Source: Stenomitos frigidus ULC18 (GTDB taxonomy: Bacteria > Cyanobacteriota > Cyanobacteriia > Leptolyngbyales > Leptolyngbyaceae). Taken from it: a DNA stretch of 36,706 nt. The position numbers and the translations under genes are program-made. Location of the stretch: positions 1-36,706 of the forward strand of contig NZ_PVWK01000005.1 in the NCBI RefSeq assembly GCF_003003795.1. The letters run 5' to 3'. Below are positions 26,005 to 34,800 of this stretch, piece by piece. The first letter of the stretch is position 1; the number at the start of each line of letters is the position of its first letter. The notes under the pieces were generated by a model that was given only the letters and a program-made list of their open reading frames with translations, did not search any database and had not been told where the DNA came from.

Positions 26005-27743
26005 TAATATTTCCGCTCCTGCGGTTGGAACATCGTAATGGAAACGGGTTTGTAGCTGATGTCGATGCCAGCTGGAGAATAGTACGCCAGCGTGTGCTTG
26101 AGGAAGTTGGCATCATCACGATCGGGGTAATCTTCACGCGAATGAGACCCTCGGCTTTCCTGGCGGTTTAGCGCCGCCGTGAGAATCATTTCACCGACAA
26201 TCATCAGATTGCGTAGCTCTAACGCTTCTGTGATCTCCGTGTTCCACAGCGTTCCCTTGTCATCCAATCGCACTTCGCTGTAGCGCTGCTGGAGTTCTTT
26301 TAGCTTCGTCAAGCCTTCACGCATCACGGCATCGGTGCGAAACACGCCACAATGCTCGGTCATGCAATCCTGATACGCCTGGCGCAGTTCTGCTATCCGG
26401 TATTGTCCCGATTGGTCTAAGAGGGCTTGAATTTGCCCCTGTGCCTCTTGCAAATAGCGCGCTTCATCCACATCAGGGAGCTTACGATTCTGGATATAGT
26501 GGGCGATCGCGGCACCCGTTCGGCGTCCATACACGACGCACTCCAGCAGCGAGTTACTGCCCAACCGATTGGCCCCATGCACAGATACGCACGCCGCTTC
26601 ACCCGCTGCAAAGAAGCCCTCTACCAGGTCATCCGCACTGCGTCTGACCTGACCATCTGTATTCACTGGAATGCCGCCCATCGAATAATGCACGGTCGGG
26701 CGAATCGGCATCGGTTGCGTCACGGCATCCACGTTCACCAGGCGATGCGCTTCTTCCCAGCAAAAGGGCACGCGGCTCATGATTTTCTCTCGCCCCATAT
26801 GGCGCAAATCCAGGTAAACGCAGGGGCCACCTGTCGTCCCGTCGGGATACACACCCCGTCCAGCGCGAACTTCACGCGTGATCGCCCTGGAGGTGATATC
26901 ACGGGGAGCCAATTCCATCCGGCTAGGTGCGTAGTCTTCCATAAACCGACGCCCTTCGCTGTTGATCAGATACGCGCCTTCTCCCCGTACGGCTTCTGAA
27001 ATGAGCACGCCGACCGGATAGAGCCCCGTTGGGTGGAACTGCACAAACTCGATATCCTCCAACGGCAGACCGACCAGCGCTGTCATGGAAAGCCCGTCGC
27101 CTGTTGAGGCATAGTCGTTGGACGTGGTGTTGTAGACCCGTCCATAGCCACCTGTCGCAAACATCACCGCCTTCGCACGGACGACGGCCAACCGACCATC
27201 TTCAATGTGGTACATCACTACACCCTTTGCCTGCCCATCCTCCAAAATCAGCCGCAGCACATACCACTCGTCGTAAATAGTGACACCGCGACTCAGGAGG
27301 TTGCAAACCAGTTCATGCAAAATTGCATGTCCCGTTTTGTCGGCAGCGTAACAGGTGCGGTTGTGGGCATGTCCGCCAAAGGCTCGTTGCGCAATTCGTC
27401 CATCGGGCAGGCGAGAAAACAGCACACCCATGTGTTCTAAGTCGATGACGACATCGGGTGCTTCACGCGTCAGCAACTCAACCGCATCTTGATCTGCCAG
27501 GTAGTCTGCCCCTTTGACCGTATCAAAGGCGTGTGCTTCCCAACTGTCAGCAGAATCAACGTTCTTCAATGAGGCGGCAATCCCTCCCTGAGCAGCAACC
27601 GAGTGCGATCGAATCGGGTGGGTCTTGGCAACAACGGCCACATTTAACGTTGGATCAGTGCGAATAATTTCCAGTGCAGCCCGCGAACCTGCCAGTCCAC
27701 CGCCCACAATCATGACGTCGTGCTCAATCATCTGCGATCGCAT
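26004..27743 (-). CDS. sdhA: succinate dehydrogenase / fumarate reductase flavoprotein subunit
   Basis: Catalytic FAD subunit that oxidises succinate to fumarate and passes electrons to the iron-sulfur subunit at the membrane. The dinucleotide fold [15 protein letters not shown] is at the N-terminus. The [10 protein letters not shown] motif (His near 47) fits covalent FAD attachment, and [18 protein letters not shown], and [12 protein letters not shown] are conserved active-site segments. The ending [18 protein letters not shown] is characteristic of SdhA rather than L-aspartate oxidase. The ATG at 27743 has GGAG 9 bases upstream; ATGs at 27758 and 27731 are alternatives. No sdhB or membrane anchor is adjacent, which is common in cyanobacteria. 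The downstream gamma-glutamyltransferase-like gene overlaps by one base. Confidence 0.94.
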   Translation of the reverse strand: MRSQMIEHDVMIVGGGLAGSRAALEIIRTDPTLNVAVVAKTHPIRSHSVAAQGGIAASLKNVDSADSWEAHAFDTVKGADYLADQDAVELLTREAPDVVIDLEHMGVLFSRLPDGRIAQRAFGGHAHNRTCYAADKTGHAILHELVCNLLSRGVTIYDEWYVLRLILEDGQAKGVVMYHIEDGRLAVVRAKAVMFATGGYGRVYNTTSNDYASTGDGLSMTALVGLPLEDIEFVQFHPTGLYPVGVLISEAVRGEGAYLINSEGRRFMEDYAPSRMELAPRDITSRAITREVRAGRGVYPDGTTGGPCVYLDLRHMGREKIMSRVPFCWEEAHRLVNVDAVTQPMPIRPTVHYSMGGIPVNTDGQVRRSADDLVEGFFAAGEAACVSVHGANRLGSNSLLECVVYGRRTGAAIAHYIQNRKLPDVDEARYLQEAQGQIQALLDQSGQYRIAELRQAYQDCMTEHCGVFRTDAVMREGLTKLKELQQRYSEVRLDDKGTLWNTEITEALELRNLMIVGEMILTAALNRQESRGSHSREDYPDRDDANFLKHTLAYYSPAGIDISYKPVSITMFQPQERKY

Positions 27744-27956
27744 AAGGAATAACTCCATCTATCCTGCCAAAATAAAAAGTCCCGTGCCAAAAGGCAAGGA
27801 ACTTCTTTAGAAAGGGTGGGCTGTTAGGAAAGGCGAAGGATGAGGATGGTTAAATATGGAGCAATACTTCTTAGCTCGTTTTATTCACCCAGTGATTCAC
27901 CAGTGCTTAAAAAGCTTTCCAGAAAATAAAGACCTAAGACGTTGTCTAGCTGACGC

Positions 27957-27982
27957 AGGGACGCAATGTTTGCGCCCCTACA
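27957..27982. repeat. palindromic repeat, third copy
   Basis: GCAGGGACGCAA / TTGCGCCCCTAC arms pair with two G-T type mismatches. The ends match the palindromes at 10460-10485 and 21311-21330. It lies 8 bases past the stop of the FKBP gene and could also act as its terminator. Confidence 0.7.
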
Positions 27983-27990
27983 GTAGACAT

Positions 27991-28419
27991 TCAGGCGATT
28001 TCAACCAATTCAATATCAAAGGTCAACGCTTCGCCAGCCAGCGGATGATTGGCATCCAACGTTACGGAGGCATCAGAGACATCCGTGATCACAACGGGCA
28101 ACACCTGTCCATCTTGCTGCTGCAGTTGAAGCTGCTGACCAATCTGTGGTTCGATCTCAGCGGGCATTTGCTGGCGATCGACCACAACTACCATTTCTTC
28201 TAGATGCGGACCATAGGCATCATCAGTGGGAATCACTTCTGTCTTCGATTCACCCAGGCTCATGCCTAAGACAGCGCGCTCAAAACCAGGAATGATGCTG
28301 CCAGTGCCGAGTGTAAACTCCAAGGGCTCACGCTCAGCCGAGGAGTCAAACACCGTGCCGTCATCGAGTTTGCCCGTGTAGTGGACTTTAACCGTATCAC
28401 CCGTTTTTACTTGTGCCAT
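27991..28419 (-). CDS. FKBP-type peptidyl-prolyl isomerase, SlyD-like
   Basis: A cytosolic prolyl isomerase and chaperone. Of 142 residues, the split FKBP domain is visible as VKVHYTGKLDDGTVFDSS and PLEFTLGTGSIIPGFERAVLGMSLGE, with the insert-in-flap (IF) chaperone domain between about 72 and 128 (PAEIEPQIGQQL ... DANHPLAGEALTFDIELVEI). The C-terminal His/Cys-rich metal-binding tail of E. coli SlyD is absent, as in many short SlyD-like forms. ATG at 28419 has AGGAGA about 10 bases upstream. Single gene, not tightly linked to its neighbours. Confidence 0.95.
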   Translation of the reverse strand: MAQVKTGDTVKVHYTGKLDDGTVFDSSAEREPLEFTLGTGSIIPGFERAVLGMSLGESKTEVIPTDDAYGPHLEEMVVVVDRQQMPAEIEPQIGQQLQLQQQDGQVLPVVITDVSDASVTLDANHPLAGEALTFDIELVEIA

Positions 28420-28961
28420 TCTGCTTCTCCTTTCGTTGGCAACCGTACCAGTATGGTGCGATCGCTTACCGCTCTGGTATTATTTAAGCTTGTTTTTCGG
28501 ATTAAGCTTGTTTTTCGATCATGGTAATGCAGGCACTGCTTCGACTCTATGCTCGTAGCATCTGCTCACAAATGACTGAAAAGTCTTCTGTAGACGTTTC
28601 AGTGCTTACCCTGAGCGATTGACAAGCTCACTGCCGCAGACAATTGCTATTGCTGCCGTTGCGGAATTTGAGGTTGCGATCGCATCCCAAGAAAAAAGCA
28701 GCCTACCTACCCGGTGACAGACTGCTTTACCAAAATGATGAGCTTCTCAATAAGTAAATGGTGACTTAGACAAGGCGATCTGCCTTCTATCTTTTGGTAT
28801 ATCCATCAAGTTTGGCTGAACCCGTGAGATTTGGCTAAAAGCGTGATAGACACGTCGATTTTCGGGAATAATCCACGTGTTAGCTAACTCCTTGGTTGCT
28901 AAGACGCCCCAGCGACACACAGCGTGGGGCGTCTTATCTCTAGGCGTCCTGTTCCAATGGT
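28420..28961. other. intergenic region with hairpins and an 18-base direct repeat
   Basis: 542 bases without a supported gene. TTAAGCTTGTTTTTCG occurs twice (28484-28499, 28502-28517) upstream of the FKBP gene and may be a promoter-region repeat. An AAAGCAG/CTGCTTT hairpin lies at 28695-28728. A 12-bp hairpin (28900-28936) lies close to the end of the 98-residue gene. Confidence 0.5.
28900..28936. terminator. 12-bp perfect hairpin downstream of the EamA operon
   Basis: TAAGACGCCCCA / TGGGGCGTCTTA arms around a 13-base loop, about 25 bases past the stop of the 98-residue gene. No T-tract in that direction, so it may be a terminator or a 3' stabilising structure. Confidence 0.5.
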
Positions 28962-29258
28962 TCAATTCCCTAGTGCTGAAGCGTGACGTTGCTCGATCCA
29001 GCTGCGCATTTCAGCTTCGGTTGCATTGGAGAGTGATCGTCCCGTTACGGGATCGTGAGCGTGCCACCATAATCTGCCTTCAGCATCACAGCTATACCAA
29101 ACGCGTGGTTCAGCGTCTGCGATTAATCGCTGCATAAAAGCCTGCGATGCTTGCTCTAGCCAGGCTAAGACCGTCTCTTTAGCATCATCATTGGATGCCG
29201 TGTGGTTGGGTGCCGCTAAATCCCATTGTTGCTGTCCTCGACGTAATGCTAGTTTCAT
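28962..29258 (-). CDS. small conserved-looking hypothetical protein (98 aa)
   Basis: Function unknown. The ATG overlaps the EamA transporter stop by four bases (ATGA), so translation is coupled. The second half (PRVWYSCDAEGRLWWHAHDPVTGRS followed by TEAEMRSWIEQRH) looks like a small beta-hairpin plus helix and is Trp-rich; the first half is a helix (ETVLAWLEQASQAFMQRLIADAE). No signal or membrane segment. It may modulate the transporter or be an independent cytosolic protein (inference). Confidence 0.75.
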   Translation of the reverse strand: MKLALRRGQQQWDLAAPNHTASNDDAKETVLAWLEQASQAFMQRLIADAEPRVWYSCDAEGRLWWHAHDPVTGRSLSNATEAEMRSWIEQRHASALGN

Positions 29259-30175
29259 CTCGATACCTCTGTTGATTCCAATAACGGTGTTTTACTAGGA
29301 AGCTTTGCTCCTAGCCATTGGGCGATGGATGCTTGACTCTGACTGAGCACCATTGCCGTGAGAATGAGCCCGGCTCCGATGAAGCCGCGTTCACCAAATT
29401 GCTCTCCCAGCAACCAGAACGAAAAGATGGCTGCGAACACTGGTTCAAGCGTGTAGAGCAAGGCAGTTTCATGTGCTGAGACCCACTGTTGAGCGACTGC
29501 TTGTGTGATGGTTGTTAGTGCAGTGACAACCAAACTCAGGTAAAGGAGTTGGCCCCAATGAGACGCGATCGCGGGTAGTTGCGTCATCATCTCGGGAGCC
29601 GTCCAGAGGACAGTGACTCCAGCGACAAAAAACAGTTGAATCGCTGATAGTGCCAACGGTGGATGGCGTAGGGTAGCGGACTCTAACAGTAAAATGTAAA
29701 TGGCATAGCTGAAGGCACCGCCAAATACCCAAAGGTCGCCAATGCTAAACCCACCACCCTCCCAGGACATGATGCCAATGCCTGCGATCGCCAACCCTGC
29801 AGCAAAAACAGCCATCATTTGCAGGCGGCGACCAAGAAAAAGCCCCAATACAGGCACCAGGAAAACGTTCAAGCTCAGCATGAACGCTGCCCGGCCAGCC
29901 GAGATGGTTTCAACGCCAATGGTGAGGGTAATGTAGGATGCCAGGTAGACCAGCCCTAACAACACACCATCACGCAAGAGCCGAGCGTTTAAGTGACGGA
30001 GCCAGGGGGCAAACACTAGCGCCGCCAACGCAAAACGAATGGCAATCAGCGGCATGGGCGTAATGCTAACCACCGTTTCCTTGAGTACTGGAAAGGTTGT
30101 TCCCCAAATCAAGGTGGTAGCAATCAGCAGTAAGATGCCTCTGGTATGAAGATTTTGAAATTTTGTAGCAAACAT
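29255..30175 (-). CDS. EamA/DMT family transporter
   Basis: An inner-membrane metabolite exporter of the drug/metabolite transporter superfamily. The ~306 residues hold ten hydrophobic helices in two EamA repeats, beginning ILLLIATTLIWGTTFPVLKE and with the mid-protein WVFGGAFSYAIYILLLESATL and the late EPVFAAIFSFWLLGEQF, typical family signatures. The ATG at 30175 is preferred; a TTG four codons upstream is possible. Substrate unknown; such proteins often export amino acids or related compounds. It is divergent from a LysR regulator 130 bases away, a frequent arrangement implying control by it. Confidence 0.93.
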   Translation of the reverse strand: MFATKFQNLHTRGILLLIATTLIWGTTFPVLKETVVSITPMPLIAIRFALAALVFAPWLRHLNARLLRDGVLLGLVYLASYITLTIGVETISAGRAAFMLSLNVFLVPVLGLFLGRRLQMMAVFAAGLAIAGIGIMSWEGGGFSIGDLWVFGGAFSYAIYILLLESATLRHPPLALSAIQLFFVAGVTVLWTAPEMMTQLPAIASHWGQLLYLSLVVTALTTITQAVAQQWVSAHETALLYTLEPVFAAIFSFWLLGEQFGERGFIGAGLILTAMVLSQSQASIAQWLGAKLPSKTPLLESTEVSR

Positions 30176-30305
30176 AACAGAAGACAAACTCGAACTGTGT
30201 TCACTTTAGTCAATTGGCTTTACATAAATCAAAAGACAGCGCTTATCACGTCCATGAACAAAATCGATGGAATCGGGGTGCAGAGTGAGGCATTAATTTC
30301 TGACT
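30176..30305. promoter_or_regulatory. divergent promoter region between EamA transporter and LysR regulator
   Basis: A 130-base gap with both genes pointing outward. An AT-rich stretch around 30200-30235 holds TTTA...TAAA half sites and a CAATTG core, which could be a LysR-type operator. The actual site and start points are not resolved from sequence. Confidence 0.4.
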
Positions 30306-31217
30306 ATGAATGCTAATCGTCATGGTCAGATCAAACTTTCACAGCTGCGTGCCCTGATTGCAGTGGCAGAGCGAGGCAATTTTGGTGAAGCAGCCTTACA
30401 GTTAGGCCTTTCACAGTCGGCAGTGAGTCACGCGATCGCGACCCTGGAGGAGATATTGGGCGTTGTCTTGATCTCACGGGGACGTCATGGCGCGTACCTG
30501 ACTCCGGTGGGCGATCGCGTGCTGGTTTATGCCCGTCAGATGATGCAGTCCTTAGACGGGATGATGAAGGAAGCGAATCTGGCGAAGGGGTTGCAAGGTG
30601 GTCAGGTACGGATTGCGTCGTTTCGTAGTGTGGCAACTCATATTTTGCCAGAGGCGATCGCGCAGTTCCGGCAGCGCTTTCCTGAAATCACAGTGCTTCT
30701 GACTGACCACGAAGACCTGCCAGAGGTTGAACAAACGCTGCGAGAAGGGCGAGCCGATATCGGTTTCACCTATTTGCCAACCGACGACGACTTTGAAGTT
30801 TGGGAATTACTTCAAGATGAATTTGTGGCGCTCTTTCCCCCAACCTTCAAGCTCAAAAGTAAGCGGCTTACGTGGGAAGAACTTGCACATCATCCGATGA
30901 TTATGCCGCCTGAAACAGATGCAACGATGCTGCAATTCTATGCCCATTGCCTCAAATTTAGCTGCACTTTAAATGTTGCCTATCGGGTGAATACCGATTC
31001 GACGATCGTCAGCATGGTGGCTCGTGGCTTAGGAGCGGCCGTTCTGCCCCGTTTAGCAGCAGAACCCATTCCTACAGGTCTTCAGGTCTTCAGTTTGCCC
31101 GTGCCCATTTACCGCGTCATTGGCATTGCAGTGCTTGCAGACGCCCTACAAGTGCCTGCCGTCTTCGCCTTTTTAGATATCTTGAAATGCAAGGATTTGT
31201 TGATGTCAAAGCCGTAG
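30306..31217 (+). CDS. LysR family transcriptional regulator
   Basis: A DNA-binding regulator responding to a small effector. The N-terminal winged helix-turn-helix (about residues 10-69) carries the standard LysR pattern: LSQLRALIAVAERGNFGEAALQLGLSQSAVSHAIATLEE, then GVVLISRGRHGAYLTPVG. Residues ~95-303 form the two-lobed effector-binding domain (GQVRIASFRSVATHILP, ADIGFTYLP, VARGLGAAVLPRLAAE). Full length at 303 residues. ATG at 30306. Divergent orientation to the EamA transporter suggests it regulates that operon and itself; effector unknown. Confidence 0.95.
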   Translation: MNANRHGQIKLSQLRALIAVAERGNFGEAALQLGLSQSAVSHAIATLEEILGVVLISRGRHGAYLTPVGDRVLVYARQMMQSLDGMMKEANLAKGLQGGQVRIASFRSVATHILPEAIAQFRQRFPEITVLLTDHEDLPEVEQTLREGRADIGFTYLPTDDDFEVWELLQDEFVALFPPTFKLKSKRLTWEELAHHPMIMPPETDATMLQFYAHCLKFSCTLNVAYRVNTDSTIVSMVARGLGAAVLPRLAAEPIPTGLQVFSLPVPIYRVIGIAVLADALQVPAVFAFLDILKCKDLLMSKP

Positions 31218-31284
31218 TATAGCTATAGCCATACTGGTTAGGACGGGGTGCAGGGGTGGAACCCCTGGCTGGGGGCACGCCCCC
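31216..31284. repeat. GC-rich hairpin repeat after the LysR gene
   Basis: AGTAT/ATACT arms (31216-31235) followed by two hairpins: CAGGGGT/ACCCCTG (31251-31267) and GGGGGC/GCCCCC (31271-31284). It begins inside the LysR stop codon. This type of repeat recurs widely in cyanobacterial genomes, and could terminate the LysR transcript. Confidence 0.65.
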
Positions 31285-31344
31285 ACTCCCCCTTTGATCC
31301 CAATGTCTTAAGCTTTGTGACAACAGCTACACTTGCGTTTGTCC

Positions 31345-31668
31345 TTACACACCCCTAGCTTCGAAGAAGCGGTTAGCAGGGCGCGCCAAGCCAAGATTTT
31401 CACGCAGCGTCTGGCCCTCGTAGTCTTGGCGGAAGATCCCACGTCGCTGCAGTTCTGGTATGACCGTATCTACGAACGCGTCCAGACCTTCAGGCAGAAA
31501 GGGAAACATAACGTTGAACCCATCCGCCCCCTCCTCGGTTAGCCATTGCTCCATTGCGTCGGCGATCGTTGGGGGGGTGCCCACAAACGCCAATCCGCCG
31601 TAACTGCCAATGCGTTGAGCCAGTTGGCGAATGGTCAGATGTTCGCGTTGGGCACTCCGAACAAAGAC
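31345..31668 (-). pseudogene. C-terminal remnant of a flavin-dependent monooxygenase (NtaA/DszA-type luciferase-like family)
   Basis: The frame reads REHLTIRQLAQRIGSYGG, then FVGTPPTIADAMEQWL, EEGADGFNVMFPFLPEGL, VDTVIPELQRRGIFRQDYEG and TLRENLGL. These are the well-known last ~100 residues of LLM-class monooxygenases related to nitrilotriacetate and dibenzothiophene-sulfone monooxygenases, normally ~440 residues. A stop (TAA, 31671-31669) interrupts the frame upstream and the N-terminal flavin-binding barrel is missing from the sequence beyond. So this is a decayed gene end, not a functional enzyme. An internal TTG start would give 82 residues, but no active site. Confidence 0.8.
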
Positions 31669-31862
31669 TTAGCTGAGCCTCGTAGGCATGTGGGACTGAT
31701 CATAACTGGGCTTGGGCAGAGTACGGCGAAATACTGGAAAACGGCCTAAAAAGGCAATCCGTTCGTTAAAGCAAGACTCAGTACTTACGTATTTTGACTG
31801 ATCTCTCTTGACGGCGATACGGGTTACGTTAAGCCTGTGAATGCGATCGTCCTGGCTGTGCT

Positions 31863-34800
31863 GTGAAGTCAACTGATACTCCTGGGACAAAATTGCGCCC
31901 TCCAAAAATCTCTTTTTCTCGCCGTTCCCACCGTAAGATACCCCTGGTCGCTGTCCTGGTTGTACCGTTTGCGCTGCAAATTTTGACGGCAGTGGGGCTG
32001 ACCGGCTATCTTTCTTACCGTAACGGGCAGCAGATCGTTAATAACCTTGCCAGTCAACTGGCCGCAGAGGTGGGTAATCGCATTGAGCAGAACCTGGTGC
32101 GCGATCTGCGTACGCCTGCTGAGATGACTCGTAATGCCGCAGCGATGCAGATGGGTCTATTACCCAACCGCGATCAGTTGTCTCTCCAGCGCTTTTTTGA
32201 GCAGCAGCTAAAGCTCATCGACAGCGTCAAGATGATTGCTATCGCCGATGAACGTCAAAAACTGTTTGCGGTAGAAAAACGACGGGATGACTCATTCGCT
32301 GTTCGGGTGGATGAACAAGGCGGTGAGGACGTGCTCAACCGCAATTTGACTAGCAGCCTCATAGAGCCTATTCAGCCATCGGTTGACACCTTCAATGATC
32401 ACGAGCCTCCAGCTGCAGTCTCGTGGTACACGGCAGCAAAACTAGCCCAAAAACCGCTTTGGCGTTTGGCTGAAGGTCTGACCCCAGCCGGTAAACCCAT
32501 GTTGACAGCGGTTAACATGCAGCCGCTTTATGATCGCACGAACGGTTTTCAAGGGGTTTTAGCCTCCTCGGTTTTGCTAGCCAATCTGGGCAGTGCACTC
32601 AAAGATGTAAAAATTGCTCAGACAGGGCGAGCCTTTATCGTGGAGCCGAATGGCCTGCTCGTTGCGAACTCGAATGGGGATCGCCCCTTTCGTAAAGCGG
32701 CTCACTCAGAGCGCCTAGCCGCTGCAGACAGTGGTACCCAGACTCCAAGACGCTCCTACGAGCGTTTAAGGGCTATTAAAAGTCACGATATCCTGACTGA
32801 GCAAACGGCGTTGGCTGTCGTGGATCAGTTTGGGGGCTTTGATCGCATTCAAGCCATGCAGCAGTTTAGCTTTGAAGTCGATCGCCAGCGCTATTTTGTG
32901 CATATTGAGCCGCTGGGTCGTGACCAGGATCTGGATTGGTTAGCGGTGGTAGTTGTGCCAGAGGGCGACTTTATTGAAGCGATCGATAGCAATCATCGCC
33001 TTACGTTGCTGCTGTGTGCTGGAGCCTTGACAATGGCTGTAGTGGTTGGCTGGTTAACGGCTTCCTGGATTGCCAGACCGATTCTACGTCTGAGCCAAGC
33101 GAGCCGAGCGTTGGCCTTGGGAGAGTGGCACTATCCGGTTGAAACTGACAGCCAGATTGCCGAATTGGAAGTGTTGGCGCACTCTTTTAACCAAATGACA
33201 GTGCATCTGCAACAGTCGTTTGACCAGGTCAAAACGGCGCTGCAAGAGTCGGAAGCCAAGTTCACTAAGGTGTTTCGTGCGAGCCCGGATGCAATCACTA
33301 TCACCACCCTGCCTGAACGCAATTACCTTGATGTCAACGCCCGTTTTGTAGAGTTTACTGGCTACGCGCGCGAGGAAGTGCTGGGGCAGAATGCCTTGAG
33401 TTTGAATCTGACCGTTAACCCAGAGCAGGTCACACGCTTTGAGTACTTCTTGAACACTCAGCACTGCGTCCGTGATCTTGAAATTGACTACCGCAACAAG
33501 CAAGGACAATTAGGGACAGTACTGGTCTCATCAGAAGTCATTGAACTGGAAGGGCAGACGCGGTTACTCTGCATCTATCGCGATATCACCCTACGCAAAC
33601 AGCTAGAGCTAGCACTGCAGCAATCTGAAGCCAAGCTCAACGATGTACTCAACAGCGCGATCGCCTCGATCACCAGCTTGCGGATTTTCCCCGATGGCAC
33701 CTGGCATTACGATTATTGGTCAAAGGGCTGTGAAATGGTTTTTGGCTACACGCCCGACGCCTTTATGGCTGATCAAACACTCTGGCTCAGTAGAGTGCCG
33801 CCAGAGGATCTGGAGCGTGTGTGTGTTGTGAACCCTAAGCAACTGCAAGAGCAACATACCCTCGTTACTCAATATCGCTTTTGGCACAAGGATGGAACGT
33901 TGCGCTGGATATCTGGCTACGTAACCTCTCGATGGGATGCCACACTCAACGCCTGGGTGGCGACAGCCGTGGATGTGGATGTCTCTACTGCAATGCGCAT
34001 TGAAGCTGAGCGTACGCAAGCAGAGTCAGCGTTGCGTGAAGCGCAGAGAGTGGCGCACATTGGCAGTTGGGAATGTGATGCGATCGCGCAAACCACGTGG
34101 TGGTCAGACGAATTATTCCGGATTCATGGGCTGGATCTCAACCAACCACTGCCCAGCCCGATCGACACATTGCAATTTATCCATCCTGACGATCGCGCGG
34201 TCTTCAAGTCGCTCGCTGAACAGGCCATTGCTGAGGGTAAAGCATTTAAAGGAGATCTACGTATCGTTCGTCCTGATGGCTCGATTCGGTTTGTCGAAGT
34301 GCGAGGCATGCCGCTTTTTGATGAGCAAGGAATTTATGTCCGGATGGTCGGCACGACGCTTGATATTACGGAACGCAAGCAAGCCGAAGAAGCCTTCCGT
34401 GAGAGTGAGCAACGGTTCCGCAATGCCTTTGATACGACAGCCGTCGGCATGTGCTTGACGGCTCTAGACGGTCGGTTCTTGCAGGTCAACGCGGCTCTGT
34501 GCCAAATGCTAGGCTACACCGAGGCAGAGCTGCTCAGTCTGACGTTTGCAGCACTCACTCATCCCGATGATCTGAACACGACCCTGGAGTACGCTCAAAA
34601 ACTACGGAGCGGAGAAATCTCTTACTACCATCTGGAAAAACGCTATAAGCACAAGGAGGGACACACCATCTGGTGCCTACTGAGCGTGTCACTGGTGCGC
34701 GATCGCGAGCAGCAGCCGCTGTATTTCGTCGCTCAAATGCAGGACACGACGGAACAACAAGCTGCTCTGCGTGAACGCCAACGCGCCGAAGCGTCTAGGC

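Noticed and set aside
26004-27743. L-aspartate oxidase (NadB) instead of SdhA
   Set aside because: The C-terminal [18 protein letters not shown] block and [10 protein letters not shown] flavin-linkage motif fit SdhA/FrdA better, and no nadA or nadC is adjacent.
28747-28965. Open frame of 72 codons on the minus strand
   Set aside because: TTG start without a ribosome-binding site, no recognisable sequence, and the frame runs through a perfect 12-bp hairpin (28900-28936).
31669-31905. 78-codon minus-strand frame between the monooxygenase remnant and the sensor
   Set aside because: No homology recognised and it crosses the sensor start; does not extend the remnant in frame.
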